From Chryseobacterium oleae (GTDB lineage: Bacteria; Bacteroidota; Bacteroidia; Flavobacteriales; Weeksellaceae): 64,000 bases of DNA. The position numbers and the translations under genes are program-made. Where the stretch lies: the NCBI RefSeq assembly GCF_900115055.1, contig NZ_FOVD01000004.1, positions 62,001 to 126,000 of the forward strand, read 5' to 3'. A model generated the notes under the pieces. That model saw only the letters and a list, made by a program, of their open reading frames with translations, ran no database searches and was not told where the DNA came from. Of the stretch, positions 34,983 to 44,780 are shown in pieces (positions within the stretch are counted from its first letter, which is position 1; each line of letters opens with the position of its first letter).

Positions 34983-35220
34983 ATTATGTTAAAATGGACC
35001 TGTTTAATTTTTGAACTGAAAACAATTATTGGAACTGAAATAATGACTGTTGAGAAGATATTTGGTTAAAATTGATCGTTAAATTGATATTTTGACCCGG
35101 TTACTGCTTGAATTAAAGGAAGTTACAAAAGGTGTTAAAAACGACCTGTTTTTTTACGACATAATTGGGTGTGAAATCTTTGGGAGCCCTTGTTATGACG
35201 GGAAAGTAGAGATAGAAATT

Positions 35221-35266
35221 GTATGATTTTTTTACTTTTAAATTTGTAATTACATGAAAATCATAC
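35221..35266. repeat. inverted repeat with 10-base arms
   Basis: GTATGATTTT (35221-35230) and AAAATCATAC (35257-35266) are perfect inverted arms 26 bases apart, in the AT-rich region upstream of the first SusC promoter. The inner sequence includes TTTTACTTTT, also found near the inverted repeat upstream of the second SusC operon. Confidence 0.6.
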
Positions 35267-35481
35267 TATTGTGAATTAATATAGCTTTTTTATTTACATT
35301 AATTTATAATGATTCTAAATTAATAATTTAACATTTTATCGAATTAAGTAAAAACAGTTAAAATTGCATTATAAATTAAATTTTAATTAATTATTTTGCG
35401 TTTTTATTGATTAATAATTATTCAATAGTTGGTGTTTTTTAGTGTAGTGATAAAATATTTCAATGTGTTTTTGTTGGCTTA

Positions 35482-35513
35482 TTTGTAAATATTGGGATTT
35501 ATTAACATATTTG
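35482..35513 (+). promoter_or_regulatory. promoter of the first SusC/SusD operon
   Basis: TTTG (35482-35485), a 20-base gap and CATATTTG (35506-35513) fit the Bacteroidota promoter with one mismatch in the -7 box. The same pair with the same gap lies before the second SusC operon at 41825-41856, within the shared block TTTATTAACATATTTG. The leader would be about 20 bases. Confidence 0.65.
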
Positions 35514-35539
35514 TCACATGGATATTAAAATTTGTTAAT

Positions 35540-38401
35540 ATGAATGTTAAAATACGTGTATTGAGTGTTGGTGTTCTGTTTTTCTTAAACGGAATGTATA
35601 ATGCCCAAAAAACTAAAACCGACACAGCCAAGACAAAAGATATTGAGGAAGTTGTGGTCCTCGGTTACAATAGAACCCTGACAAAGCCTAAAGATGTAAG
35701 TGCAAACACGACCATCAGTGCTGAAGTTATGGAAAATAGACCGAACGTGAGTTTCCTGAATTCATTACAGGGATCTGCGCCGGGTGTGACTATTGCGTCA
35801 AATTCCGGTTCTCCGGGATCTGCAAAGATAGATCTTGTGATCAGAGGTATTTCTTCCCTTTCTGCGGATACTGAGCCTTTGGTAATTATTGATGGTGTGC
35901 CTACAGGAGCTAATCAGTTCAGGAATTTAAATGCTGAAGATATAGAGTCTATTTCTGTCCTTAGAGATGCTGCTGCTACTTCCATTTATGGGAACAGAGG
36001 AGCAAACGGGGTATTGCTTGTAAGAACTAAAGGTGGAAAATTTAATGCTAAACTTAAGTTAAGCTATTCTGCCATGACAGGGGTGAGTGTAATGCCTAAA
36101 AATAAGTACAATATTGCCGACTCTCATCAGTTACTTAAAATTCAAAAGAACGGAGGGACTGCATTGCTTGGTAGTACGCTGACTGATCAGCAGATTGCTG
36201 AGTATCCTGTAGATACGGACTGGGAGAAAGTTTTCTTCAAGGCTGATGTGACACAACAGCATAATATTTCTGCTACTTTCGGAGGTGAAAATACATCGGT
36301 ATATTCTTCCTTAGGATATTTGGAGCAGGGAGGACTTGTGCCTAATACAAAGTTTCAAAGATTTACATTTAGAAATAATATTACCGGTAGATCCGAAGAT
36401 AAAAGATTTAACTATACGGCTATTATTGGTTTAGGATATTCTAAAAGAAGTCAGTTAAACCAGGAGAATAATTCCGGGGTCAACGGTAACGTTGTGCAGA
36501 ATCCTTTACTTGGATCATTTATAGCGCTACCTTATGTAAAGTCCGGCCAGTACGGCTCAGGTAGAGATTTATTCAATGCCATCGGTACGGCTTCTTCAGC
36601 AACGGGTAACTTCGCGTATGTTCTGGAAGATGTACTGAGAGGAGACCAGTCTGTATTTGGTAAGTTTAATGAAACTTCTGTTTTTGCAAGTGCTACAACT
36701 TCTTATAAATTAACAGACGACATCACCTTAAACAACAGAACCGGAGCAGATTTAAAAATCGGAAATTCATTTGCCGGAAGAAACCCTAAAGGATATCTGT
36801 CGATTGTTGTGGCATCTACCTCAGGAATTGAGTATGGTGGAAGTGAGACAATTGTTAATTCCAGAGAATTAAACTTCACTACGGTTACTAGTGCAAACTA
36901 TAATAAAGTTTTTGGAGAGCATACTGTTGGAGCGGGTATTTATATGGAATATAATAAAGTCCATTTCTATAACAGTACTCAGGTTCAGAACGGATTGGAT
37001 CCTAAAACCTTCGCTATTGGCGCGGGTACAGGATATATTCCTTTTGATCCGGACAAAGATATTTATGTTCCTGCAGTGGGAGCTAATAAAATTACAGCAG
37101 GAGCTCTTTCATATTTTGCTACGGTAGATTACGATTATAAAGACAAATATGGCTTCAGTGGAACCATCAGAAGAGATGGTAACTACAGATTTGCTCCAGG
37201 TAATAAATGGGGTACATTCTGGTCTGTAGGAGGCCGTTGGAATATTGATAAAGAAGGGTTTATGGATGGATCTTTCTTTGATATGCTGAAATTAAGAGCA
37301 TCTTACGGAACACAGGGTAATGCTAACGTTATTGCTGCTGCGGATGATACCAACCCAATGTTGCTGGCCACAGGGATCAGTAGAGAAATTAATGTGGTAG
37401 GAAATGGATACGGAAATACACCGGGATATTTTCTGAATACAATCCCGAACCCTATTGTACAATGGGAGGAAATTAAGCAAGGGAATATTGGTGTTGATTT
37501 TAAGTTGTTGAAAAACAAACTTGAAGGAAATGTGGACGTGTACAGAAAAAATACAGACATGTTGTATTACAATATTCCGTCTTCTGCAATTACAGGACAA
37601 TATAACTACAGAGGAAATTACGGTAGTTTGAAAAACGAAGGGGTAGAACTTGTATTAAGATATAATGTTTTAATGAACCCGGACTACAAACTTACTTTCT
37701 TTGCCAACGCTTCTTATAATGAAAATAAAATTACCAAACTTCAGGTTCCTGTAACTACAGGTTCGTTATTGCTGGAAGAAGGTGGAACTATTAATGAATG
37801 GAATCTTGTTCCTTATCTTGGGGTAAATCCTAATACCGGAAATGAACTTTATCTGGATTCTAATGGCGCTGTTTCAGAGCAGGCTTTGGATAAAGACAGA
37901 AGAAAGACCGGTAAAAATTATTTCCCTAAATACACAGGAGGTTTCGGTTTTAATACTGAATATAAAGGATTCTTCCTTGATGCCTTGTTCTCTTTCCAGG
38001 CTAAATTCTGGAGATCAGACAATCAGTTATCATGGGCATTAAATCCTGCTTATATGAGAGCTGGGTACAACGTATCATCAGATTTACTGAATGCATGGAC
38101 GCCTGATAATCGTGAAACAGATATTCCTTCTTTAAATGCACCTGTTTCAGGTATTACAGATAGATTGCTGTTTGATGCATCTTTCCTAAGGCTTAAAAAT
38201 GTAACATTAGGATATAATGTTCCGAAAAAGTTTTTTAATTCAAATTCGGTGATTAAAACTGCCAGAATTTTTGTTCAGGGTGAGAATATTGCAACATGGA
38301 CAAAATGGAGAGGTTATGATCCTGAGGGACTGGGAACGTTTCCTTTAAGTGTTTATCCTAACCCGAGAACCTACTCGCTAGGGGTTAACTTAGAATTTTA
38401 A
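35540..38401 (+). CDS. SusC/RagA family TonB-dependent outer membrane receptor 1
   Basis: Outer membrane protein of 953 residues from ATG 35540 (MNVKIRVLSVG). The frame opens at 35492, but the promoter and the match to the second SusC gene favour the inner start. It has a signal peptide, then the TonB box region IEEVVVLGYN, a plug domain (VSFLNSLQGSAPGVTI, DRGISSL-like DLVIRGISS, SIYGNRGANGVLLV) and a 22-strand barrel ending in Phe. The CarboxypepD_reg-like N-terminal domain common in larger SusC proteins is absent. With the SusD protein it should import an oligomer. The substrate is unknown. Confidence 0.94.
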   Translation: MNVKIRVLSVGVLFFLNGMYNAQKTKTDTAKTKDIEEVVVLGYNRTLTKPKDVSANTTISAEVMENRPNVSFLNSLQGSAPGVTIASNSGSPGSAKIDLVIRGISSLSADTEPLVIIDGVPTGANQFRNLNAEDIESISVLRDAAATSIYGNRGANGVLLVRTKGGKFNAKLKLSYSAMTGVSVMPKNKYNIADSHQLLKIQKNGGTALLGSTLTDQQIAEYPVDTDWEKVFFKADVTQQHNISATFGGENTSVYSSLGYLEQGGLVPNTKFQRFTFRNNITGRSEDKRFNYTAIIGLGYSKRSQLNQENNSGVNGNVVQNPLLGSFIALPYVKSGQYGSGRDLFNAIGTASSATGNFAYVLEDVLRGDQSVFGKFNETSVFASATTSYKLTDDITLNNRTGADLKIGNSFAGRNPKGYLSIVVASTSGIEYGGSETIVNSRELNFTTVTSANYNKVFGEHTVGAGIYMEYNKVHFYNSTQVQNGLDPKTFAIGAGTGYIPFDPDKDIYVPAVGANKITAGALSYFATVDYDYKDKYGFSGTIRRDGNYRFAPGNKWGTFWSVGGRWNIDKEGFMDGSFFDMLKLRASYGTQGNANVIAAADDTNPMLLATGISREINVVGNGYGNTPGYFLNTIPNPIVQWEEIKQGNIGVDFKLLKNKLEGNVDVYRKNTDMLYYNIPSSAITGQYNYRGNYGSLKNEGVELVLRYNVLMNPDYKLTFFANASYNENKITKLQVPVTTGSLLLEEGGTINEWNLVPYLGVNPNTGNELYLDSNGAVSEQALDKDRRKTGKNYFPKYTGGFGFNTEYKGFFLDALFSFQAKFWRSDNQLSWALNPAYMRAGYNVSSDLLNAWTPDNRETDIPSLNAPVSGITDRLLFDASFLRLKNVTLGYNVPKKFFNSNSVIKTARIFVQGENIATWTKWRGYDPEGLGTFPLSVYPNPRTYSLGVNLEF

Positions 38402-38424
38402 TTTTACTACTAATGAATTTCAAT

Positions 38425-40041
38425 ATGAAAAATATATTTAAAATAGCAATTTTATCCGCATTTGTTTCCATGGGATTGTCTTCGTGTAATGATGCTTTGG
38501 ATATTATTCAGGATGGAGAATTGAATGCAGAGAATACATTTGTAGATACCGAAGATATGAACAAGTATCTTAACGGAACTGTTTATTCGGGACTGGATAT
38601 TACAAATGGTTTGTTTTTCTCAGGACAAATGACCGATGAATTAGGCATGGGGCCACAGAATAGCGAATTGGCTTTAAGTGCGCATCAGTTTTATTTGGAT
38701 GTAACCAATGGATTTGTAGCGAATATATGGTTGGGAAATTATACAACAATCAACAGAGTAAACAGACTTTTGGAAGGAGCTGCTAAAATAACTCCGGCAG
38801 CTGCAGATCAGGCAAAATATAATAATATCATAGCCCAGGCAAGATTGATAAGAGCTTTCTCTTACTTTACGCTGGAATCTTATTTTTCCACGAATATGAA
38901 AGATCCTGCTGCTTTAGGGGTTATGTTGATCGATCGCGTTCCGGGCCAGTCAGAAACTGCGCCAAGGGTGAATAATTCAGAGATCTTTGCGTTTATCGAT
39001 GCTGATATTGCTTATGCTCAAACAAATTTAGCAGCTAATAACGGTGATTATTACCGAATTGGCGCCAACTTTTTAAACGCCTTTAAAGCAAGATATTATC
39101 TGTATAGAGGAATGTATCCTCAGGCTAAAACTGCGGCGCAGGCCGTATTGACTTCTTCCGGTTTAGTGCTGACTCCTTTGGTGAACGCTAGTATCCCTGG
39201 TTCTGCTCCGGGAAGTCTGGCGCAAAATAATGCGGCACACATAGCATTGAATGGTTATCTCACAAGAAATCCGTATGCAAAAATGCTTAATAATACCAGT
39301 CAGGGAGAGATGATTTTTGCATTGAACAGACCTATTGTTGGAGCGTGGGGGAATATTGGTGCCTCACTTGCTTCGAATACTTCCAGTTTGAGCGGTTCTA
39401 TCCTGTATGATATGGGACGAAGAACATTTAATTTATTAGCTCAGGTGAATGGAGATATCAGAAGATACGCTTATATTGATCCTACTGCAAAGATTGACGC
39501 AGGATACGCTACCATTTCTACCTATAGAGATGCTGATGTCCTGGTTATAGATAAATACCCGGGAAGACCTAAGCTTTTACCGGATCCTACCACTGCAGAT
39601 ATCTACAGAGAAAAAATAGCCTCCCAGGCTCCGTTAAGAAATGATCTTCCTGTATTCAGGTTGTCTGAAATGTATTTCATTCTGGCTGAATGTGCAGTTG
39701 AAGAAGGTAATTACGGTGTTGCTGCAGGCTATGTTAAAAATGTAAGAGATGCAAGGAATTATGTGGCTCCGGTTCCTATGCCTGTTTATGCAGGTAAGCC
39801 GGCTGCGTATACGGATATCCTACTTGAAAGAAGAAAAGATCTTTATCTGGAAGGACACAGATATTTGGATTTAAAAAGACTTGGAGCTATTGCTGGAGTA
39901 GCTATTGATAGAGATCCTACAGATGATCTTAAATCAATTCCTGTTACCATTCCAATTGACGATTACCGTATGAAGTCTTTACCTATTCCTAGAGCTGAGA
40001 CTCAGGGGAATCCTACTATTCAACAAAATCCAGGGTATTAA
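38425..40041 (+). CDS. SusD/RagB family outer membrane lipoprotein 1
   Basis: Lipoprotein of 538 residues from ATG 38425 (MKNIFKI). An ATG at 38413 would add four residues. The signal ends in the lipobox GLSSC with Cys21. SusD features are the helical TPR-like part (ARLIRAFSYFTLESYF) and the C-terminal RKDLYLEGHRYLDLKRLG and LPIPRAET motifs. It forms the lid on the SusC barrel and helps capture ligand. It lies 23 bases after the SusC stop. Confidence 0.94.
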   Translation: MKNIFKIAILSAFVSMGLSSCNDALDIIQDGELNAENTFVDTEDMNKYLNGTVYSGLDITNGLFFSGQMTDELGMGPQNSELALSAHQFYLDVTNGFVANIWLGNYTTINRVNRLLEGAAKITPAAADQAKYNNIIAQARLIRAFSYFTLESYFSTNMKDPAALGVMLIDRVPGQSETAPRVNNSEIFAFIDADIAYAQTNLAANNGDYYRIGANFLNAFKARYYLYRGMYPQAKTAAQAVLTSSGLVLTPLVNASIPGSAPGSLAQNNAAHIALNGYLTRNPYAKMLNNTSQGEMIFALNRPIVGAWGNIGASLASNTSSLSGSILYDMGRRTFNLLAQVNGDIRRYAYIDPTAKIDAGYATISTYRDADVLVIDKYPGRPKLLPDPTTADIYREKIASQAPLRNDLPVFRLSEMYFILAECAVEEGNYGVAAGYVKNVRDARNYVAPVPMPVYAGKPAAYTDILLERRKDLYLEGHRYLDLKRLGAIAGVAIDRDPTDDLKSIPVTIPIDDYRMKSLPIPRAETQGNPTIQQNPGY

Positions 40042-40061
40042 TTTTTTTTAAAAATTAGAAA

Positions 40062-40835
40062 ATGAAAACATTTAAATATTTATTTATAGCACTATTCTCA
40101 GCCACAGCATTTTCCTGTACCAATGAGGAGATTCATTATGAGGATGATCCTTACTTAAATTTTATCACGGCCAGTTCTCAGGAATTGGTTGATCAGGGAA
40201 GTGGCTCGAAAATTGTAGAACTGCAGTATGGAACGCTTGTGAAGGTTCCGAGTGCAGAAGTGAGCCTGGTAGTTGATCCTACATCTCAATTAAAAGAAGG
40301 CGTTGATTTTCAGTTCATGGGACCAAGTAATCCATCCGGTAATTTTGATGGCAAAATATCAATCAAATTATTAGAGACCGGTGCTAGTCCTGAAGGAAAA
40401 AATGCAGTGTTCAGATTGACTTCACCAACTATTCAGAATGGAGTTATTACACCGGTGCATACAATGACTGTAGCACTGAAGTGTCCACTGGCATATTTCC
40501 TGGCAGGTAATTTTAAAGCGACAATGCCGTTTTTTGGCGGGACATATGATGCTGTCATTGCTGCAGGGCCTGATGCTAATACTTTATTGTTAAAAGATTA
40601 TTATGCAAATGGATATGATATTAAATTAACTTATAATCCATCTACTGGTGCTATTACAATTCCTACTCAGCAGACAGGATATATGCATCCTACGTATGGA
40701 ATGGTAAGTATCAGACAGGTAGCGGCTACAGCTTCAACCGTTAATTTCTGTACAAGGAAAGTTGTGCTGAGCTATCAGCCGTTTGTGGCTGCCGGTAGTT
40801 TTGCAGCGGTAATTGATAATATTGTTGGTAATTAA
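40062..40835 (+). CDS. surface lipoprotein of the first SusC/SusD operon
   Basis: Lipoprotein of 257 residues: signal peptide and lipobox FSC with Cys19, then an acidic CTNEEIHYEDDPY start that suits export to the cell surface in Bacteroidota. The mature part looks all-beta, with a first Ig-like stretch (VKVPSAEVSLVVDPTSQLKEGVDFQF), similar in style to DUF4843 or DUF1735 proteins that accompany SusC/SusD pairs, and a second beta domain from about residue 145. It probably binds the ligand of this system. The assignment is by position and style. I cannot confirm the family. Confidence 0.6.
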   Translation: MKTFKYLFIALFSATAFSCTNEEIHYEDDPYLNFITASSQELVDQGSGSKIVELQYGTLVKVPSAEVSLVVDPTSQLKEGVDFQFMGPSNPSGNFDGKISIKLLETGASPEGKNAVFRLTSPTIQNGVITPVHTMTVALKCPLAYFLAGNFKATMPFFGGTYDAVIAAGPDANTLLLKDYYANGYDIKLTYNPSTGAITIPTQQTGYMHPTYGMVSIRQVAATASTVNFCTRKVVLSYQPFVAAGSFAAVIDNIVGN

Positions 40836-40852
40836 TAATCTAAATATTGTTT

Positions 40853-41500
40853 ATGAAAAAGTTAAGTCTTGTTTTATCTCTGTTTTCAATGGGTTTTTAT
40901 TTTTCCCAGAGTACTGTTTTGCATAATCTGAATAATAACAGATTAATGTCTCAGGCAGTTAATAAAATTGGAGTGGCTGAGTTGGCTGATAAAGAATTTG
41001 TGGGATCTCCGTTTCTTGAGTCTCAGTTTTTACCATCTACCATCAAAGGCGAAAATGGGACTTACCTTTTAAGGTATAATATTTATAATGATGAGATTAT
41101 TTTAAAAGATGGCGATAAATATTTCAAGGTTCCGAAAGATGGAATAGATTATTTATACATAAACGGTAAATATGTTATCAGATTGATAAACGGAAGCTAT
41201 TATGTACAGTCATCTTCTGAAAAAGGTAATTACACAATTGTAAAAAAAGAAAGTGTAAAATTTACAGAAGGTAAGGTTTCGGAAAATGCATATGGACAGA
41301 ATCTTCCTGCGAAATTTACTCCATTGAAGCCTGAATATTTTTTGTATAATACTGAAAATAAAGTGCTGACTCCTGCAAAGGCTGAAGATCTTAAAAAAGC
41401 TCTTCCCTCTAAGGAAAGTAATTTAGACACTTTTTTTAAGAAAAATAAATTAAAAAAACCGGAGGATTATAATGCCTTATTGGAGGTAATTGTAAACTAA
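40853..41500 (+). CDS. secreted protein of unknown family (SusC-associated, copy 1)
   Basis: Protein of 215 residues from ATG 40853 (MKKLSLVLSLF), with a TTG two codons earlier as the other option. It has a signal peptide ending near YFSQ. The mature part has YNIYNDEIILKDGDKYFKV, a beta-rich centre, and a Lys-rich helical end with LDTFFKKNKLKKPEDYN. The 46265 product shows the same order of features at the same places, so the two are distant paralogues. I recognise no known domain. It is the fourth gene of the operon and is followed by a terminator. Confidence 0.75.
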   Translation: MKKLSLVLSLFSMGFYFSQSTVLHNLNNNRLMSQAVNKIGVAELADKEFVGSPFLESQFLPSTIKGENGTYLLRYNIYNDEIILKDGDKYFKVPKDGIDYLYINGKYVIRLINGSYYVQSSSEKGNYTIVKKESVKFTEGKVSENAYGQNLPAKFTPLKPEYFLYNTENKVLTPAKAEDLKKALPSKESNLDTFFKKNKLKKPEDYNALLEVIVN

Positions 41501-41513
41501 GGTTTGACAATGG

Positions 41514-41547
41514 AAACAAAGGATATTTCGGTATTCTTTGTTTTTAT
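41514..41547 (+). terminator. intrinsic terminator after the first SusC/SusD operon
   Basis: A 12-base-pair stem with one G-T pair, 41514-41525 with 41532-41543, and the loop TTTCGG (41526-41531), followed by a short T-rich run. It begins 14 bases after the stop of the 40853 gene. Confidence 0.75.
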
Positions 41548-41824
41548 TGTTAAGTATAAAATGCCGTTTTAATATAGTATAAGTAAACATTTTACTTTTT
41601 TTAATAATATTTTAATTACAAATTACATTTTAAGAAAAATGTAATTTGTAATAATTCTAAATAATATTCATAAGACTAATAATAATTAGTTAAAAAAAAT
41701 AACAAGCGTGAAAAAAAAATATTTATACAAATAAAAGCCGGAGGTTATTGTTTAATCTGCGTTGTTTCACGGATTGCTTAAAAACGATAAGCAAAAGGAT
41801 GCTGCTGCTTACATACTTGTAAGA
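41548..41824. other. intergenic region upstream of the second SusC operon
   Basis: No gene is supported here. The region holds a 17-base perfect inverted repeat (41615-41652), a run of A-rich sequence and small hairpins such as TTGCTT...AAGCAA near 41775-41795 and CTTACA...TGTAAG near 41809-41824. The promoter follows directly. Confidence 0.65.
41615..41652. repeat. perfect 17-base inverted repeat
   Basis: ATTACAAATTACATTTT (41615-41631) is matched by its exact inverse complement at 41636-41652 with a 4-base AAGA centre. The stem is AT-rich and there is no T-run after it, so it does not look like a terminator. It could be a regulator site or the scar of an inversion. Confidence 0.8.
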
Positions 41825-41856
41825 TTTGTTCATATTAATATTTATTAACATATTTG
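41825..41856 (+). promoter_or_regulatory. promoter of the second SusC/SusD operon
   Basis: TTTG (41825-41828), 20 bases, then CATATTTG (41849-41856). It has the same elements and the same spacing as at 35482-35513, within the shared block TTTATTAACATATTTG. The leader also shares ATATTAAAATTTG just before the start codon. Confidence 0.65.
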
Positions 41857-41885
41857 CCAATTAAAATATATTAAAATTTGTTAAT

Positions 41886-44768
41886 ATGAATGTTAAACTA
41901 CGTGTATTAAGTGCTGGAGCATTGTTCTTTTTGGGACAAACCGCTTTTGCGCAAAAAGCGAAAAAAGACACAGCATCTACTACTCAGATTGAGGAGGTGG
42001 TGATGGTCGGATTCGGACAGAAGAAAACGGTGCAGGAAATTACAGGATCAGCAAGTACGATGACAGCTAAGTCTATCGAAGATATTCCTGTGGCTTCAGT
42101 TGACAAAATGTTACAAGGTAGAGTTACAGGTGTTCAGACGGGTAGTGCATCCGGTCAGCCTGGAGGTTTTGCCAATGTAAGAGTGAGAGGTATATCTTCT
42201 ATTAATGGAGTAACATCGCCAATCTATATTGTTGATGGTGTTAGAGTTGCAAACGGAAGTTTAGGAACTGCCAATGGAACATCTTCACTTACCAACATTC
42301 TTGCCAACCTAAGTCCTGATGATGTTGAAAGTATTACTGTATTGAAAGACGCTGTTTCTACAGCTGTTTATGGTGCGGATGCAGGTGCAGGGGTAATCGT
42401 AATTACCACTAAATCTGGAAAAAAAGGAAAACCTAGATTTAACTTGTCATTTAACAGTGGTTTTAACCAACAGGCTGTAGATATGGCAAGAAACTACTCT
42501 GCGGGTGAGTATAAAACTTACCTGAGAGATATGTTCAATAACTCATTGAACTCAAATTACTCTATTGAACAAATTGCCGCTGGGCAGTTAAGCGGTAAAA
42601 TTTCAGCTTCTGCAAATGCGCAGGCAGTTGGGATTATGTCTTCTCCATACGACACGAACTGGTTAGATATTGTAAGAAAAGACGGGTATCAGCAGAATGC
42701 TGACTTCAGCATATCTGGAGGTAATGATAAGTTTACGTATTATGCTGCGGCGAATATGTTTGAGCAAAACAGTATCATTATGAACTCATTCTTCAAGAGA
42801 TTATCATATACTACTAAATTAAGCTACCAGGCAACAGATAAATTAAAGATTAGTACAGATTTCCAGATTTCTCACAGTAAAACAAGAACTTTGAGTGATG
42901 GAGGTGCGTTCTCTAATCCAATGTTGGCTCAATATTTCAATAGACCAACTGATCCGGCAAGAAACCCTGATGGTTCTTGGTATCTTGGAAATCCAGCAAA
43001 CAGCAGATTGAGTAATAACCAATTTAACGTTGGATACTTACTTGAGAATAACTACATTCAGGCTGGAACATTCAGAGCTTTTGCCAACTTAAATGTTGAA
43101 TACAAGATTCTAAAGAATTTAACGTATAGATTTGTGTTCTCTCCTGAATATGTGAATTTGGAAGAAGACACTTATTGGAACCCTCTTCACGGTGATGGGT
43201 ATACATATGGCGGATACCAGAGAACTTCTATGAACAGATATTTCAACTTTAACGTTCAGAATATCTTAGATTATTCTCAAAAATTTGGAAAACATAACGT
43301 TGGGGCATCCTTAATTCAGGAAGCATATAAGACTGATAGAAAGTTCTTAATGGCTACAGGAATTACAGTAGGTACTCCTTCACTTGAAACTTTAAGTAAC
43401 TTTATTGTGCCTTATGGTTTCTCTGGTACAAGAGGAACTTCATCCAGATATGGATATGCAGCAACCGGACACTATGATTATGACAAATTAATCTTAGTTG
43501 ATGCTTCTTACCGTAGAGACGTACTTTCCCAGTTTACTCCTGGTAGTAAAGCAGGGAACTTCTGGTCTGTTGGAGCAGGTGTAGATTTAGCAAGATTGAA
43601 CTTTGTGAAAGACATGAATGTTATTTCTATGGCGAAGTTCAGAGCATCATATGGTAAATTAGGAAACCAGGTCACAGCTAACCCTTATGCGCTTTATCTA
43701 TATGATATCAATTATAATGATAATGCGGCAGCAAGATACTATAACGTATACAACCCTAATTTATCTTGGGAAACTGTTAACCCATTCAACGTTGGGCTAG
43801 ACTTAGGTTTCTTAAGAAACAGAATTACAGTTACAGCTGAATACTATAACAAGAAAACAAACGACCTGATCTATAACCTTCCATTATCTCCATCACAAGG
43901 AGGAATCACTAATGATAATGGTACTCTAAGATATGGGGTTATGCTTGATAACGTAGGAACACTTGTTAATAAAGGTTTTGAATTCAATGTAAATGCTGAA
44001 ATCTTTAAAGGAGACAGAAATCAAGTGAACTGGTCTGTTGGAGCCAATCTATCTACCCTTAAGAATGAAATTACAGAATTGTATGGAGGAACTGTTAATA
44101 CAGCTACAACTACACTTAGAGTTGGAGAAGGAGCTCGTTCTTTCTATCTTAGAAAATGGGCTGGTGTAGATTCAGCTAATGGTGATCCACTATGGTACCT
44201 TAATGGTAAAGACGGGGAAACTACTAATGATTACAACAAAGCACAGCAAGCTGTTCAAGGGTCATTCCTGAGCACAATATTCGGTGGGGCTAATACAAGT
44301 ATTTCATACAAAGGATTTGCTTTAGATCTTCAGTTTACTTACGGATTCGGAGGTAAGATCTATGATAACTGGGCTAACTATACTTACAGTGACGGACAGT
44401 ATTCTCTAAACTATCCAGGATACGGAGATGCTATGGGAGATTATTGGACGCCTCAGAATACAGGAGCTTCAAATCCGAAGCCAATGTATGGAGGTAACAA
44501 GCTTTCTAACCAGGCTTCAACAAGATATTTATATGATGCGGATTATATCAGATTGAGCAATGCAAGATTCGGATATACATTTACAGGTGATTTCTTGAAA
44601 GGTTCTGGACTTAATTCTGTACAGGTTTATGTAATGGCTAATAATGCTTGGACTCATAACTTTGATGACAGATTGAAATTTGATCCGGAGACTAATATTT
44701 CAGGAACAACTAATTTAAGTTTACCGGTATTAAAGTCTTATCTATTTGGTGTTAATGTTAGCTTCTAA
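41886..44768 (+). CDS. SusC/RagA family TonB-dependent outer membrane receptor 2
   Basis: Outer membrane receptor of 960 residues. Signal peptide MNVKLRVLSAGALFFLGQ and cleavage after AFAQ, TonB box region IEEVVMVGFG, plug domain (SVDKMLQGRVTGVQTG, VRVRGISSING, VYGADAGAGVIVITTKSG) and a long barrel ending VNVSF. The first 20 codons and the leader match SusC 1, but the barrel is quite different, so the ligand probably differs. No CarboxypepD_reg domain is seen. SusD 2 follows after 12 bases. Confidence 0.95.
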   Translation: MNVKLRVLSAGALFFLGQTAFAQKAKKDTASTTQIEEVVMVGFGQKKTVQEITGSASTMTAKSIEDIPVASVDKMLQGRVTGVQTGSASGQPGGFANVRVRGISSINGVTSPIYIVDGVRVANGSLGTANGTSSLTNILANLSPDDVESITVLKDAVSTAVYGADAGAGVIVITTKSGKKGKPRFNLSFNSGFNQQAVDMARNYSAGEYKTYLRDMFNNSLNSNYSIEQIAAGQLSGKISASANAQAVGIMSSPYDTNWLDIVRKDGYQQNADFSISGGNDKFTYYAAANMFEQNSIIMNSFFKRLSYTTKLSYQATDKLKISTDFQISHSKTRTLSDGGAFSNPMLAQYFNRPTDPARNPDGSWYLGNPANSRLSNNQFNVGYLLENNYIQAGTFRAFANLNVEYKILKNLTYRFVFSPEYVNLEEDTYWNPLHGDGYTYGGYQRTSMNRYFNFNVQNILDYSQKFGKHNVGASLIQEAYKTDRKFLMATGITVGTPSLETLSNFIVPYGFSGTRGTSSRYGYAATGHYDYDKLILVDASYRRDVLSQFTPGSKAGNFWSVGAGVDLARLNFVKDMNVISMAKFRASYGKLGNQVTANPYALYLYDINYNDNAAARYYNVYNPNLSWETVNPFNVGLDLGFLRNRITVTAEYYNKKTNDLIYNLPLSPSQGGITNDNGTLRYGVMLDNVGTLVNKGFEFNVNAEIFKGDRNQVNWSVGANLSTLKNEITELYGGTVNTATTTLRVGEGARSFYLRKWAGVDSANGDPLWYLNGKDGETTNDYNKAQQAVQGSFLSTIFGGANTSISYKGFALDLQFTYGFGGKIYDNWANYTYSDGQYSLNYPGYGDAMGDYWTPQNTGASNPKPMYGGNKLSNQASTRYLYDADYIRLSNARFGYTFTGDFLKGSGLNSVQVYVMANNAWTHNFDDRLKFDPETNISGTTNLSLPVLKSYLFGVNVSF

Positions 44769-44780
44769 AAAAGAGAAAAA

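Larger units (their letters stand above)
34652..35481. other. long AT-rich intergenic region upstream of the first SusC operon
   Basis: Over 800 bases without a supported gene. It holds a possible gene remnant (34698-34880), a 20-base dyad (34963-34982), two near copies of GGAACTGAAA around 35015-35040 and a wide inverted repeat (35221-35266). The rest is plain AT-rich sequence. Confidence 0.7.

Noticed and set aside
35482..35540. SusC 1 start at 35492
   Set aside because: That start falls inside the predicted promoter, and the inner ATG at 35540 matches the second SusC gene base for base around the start.
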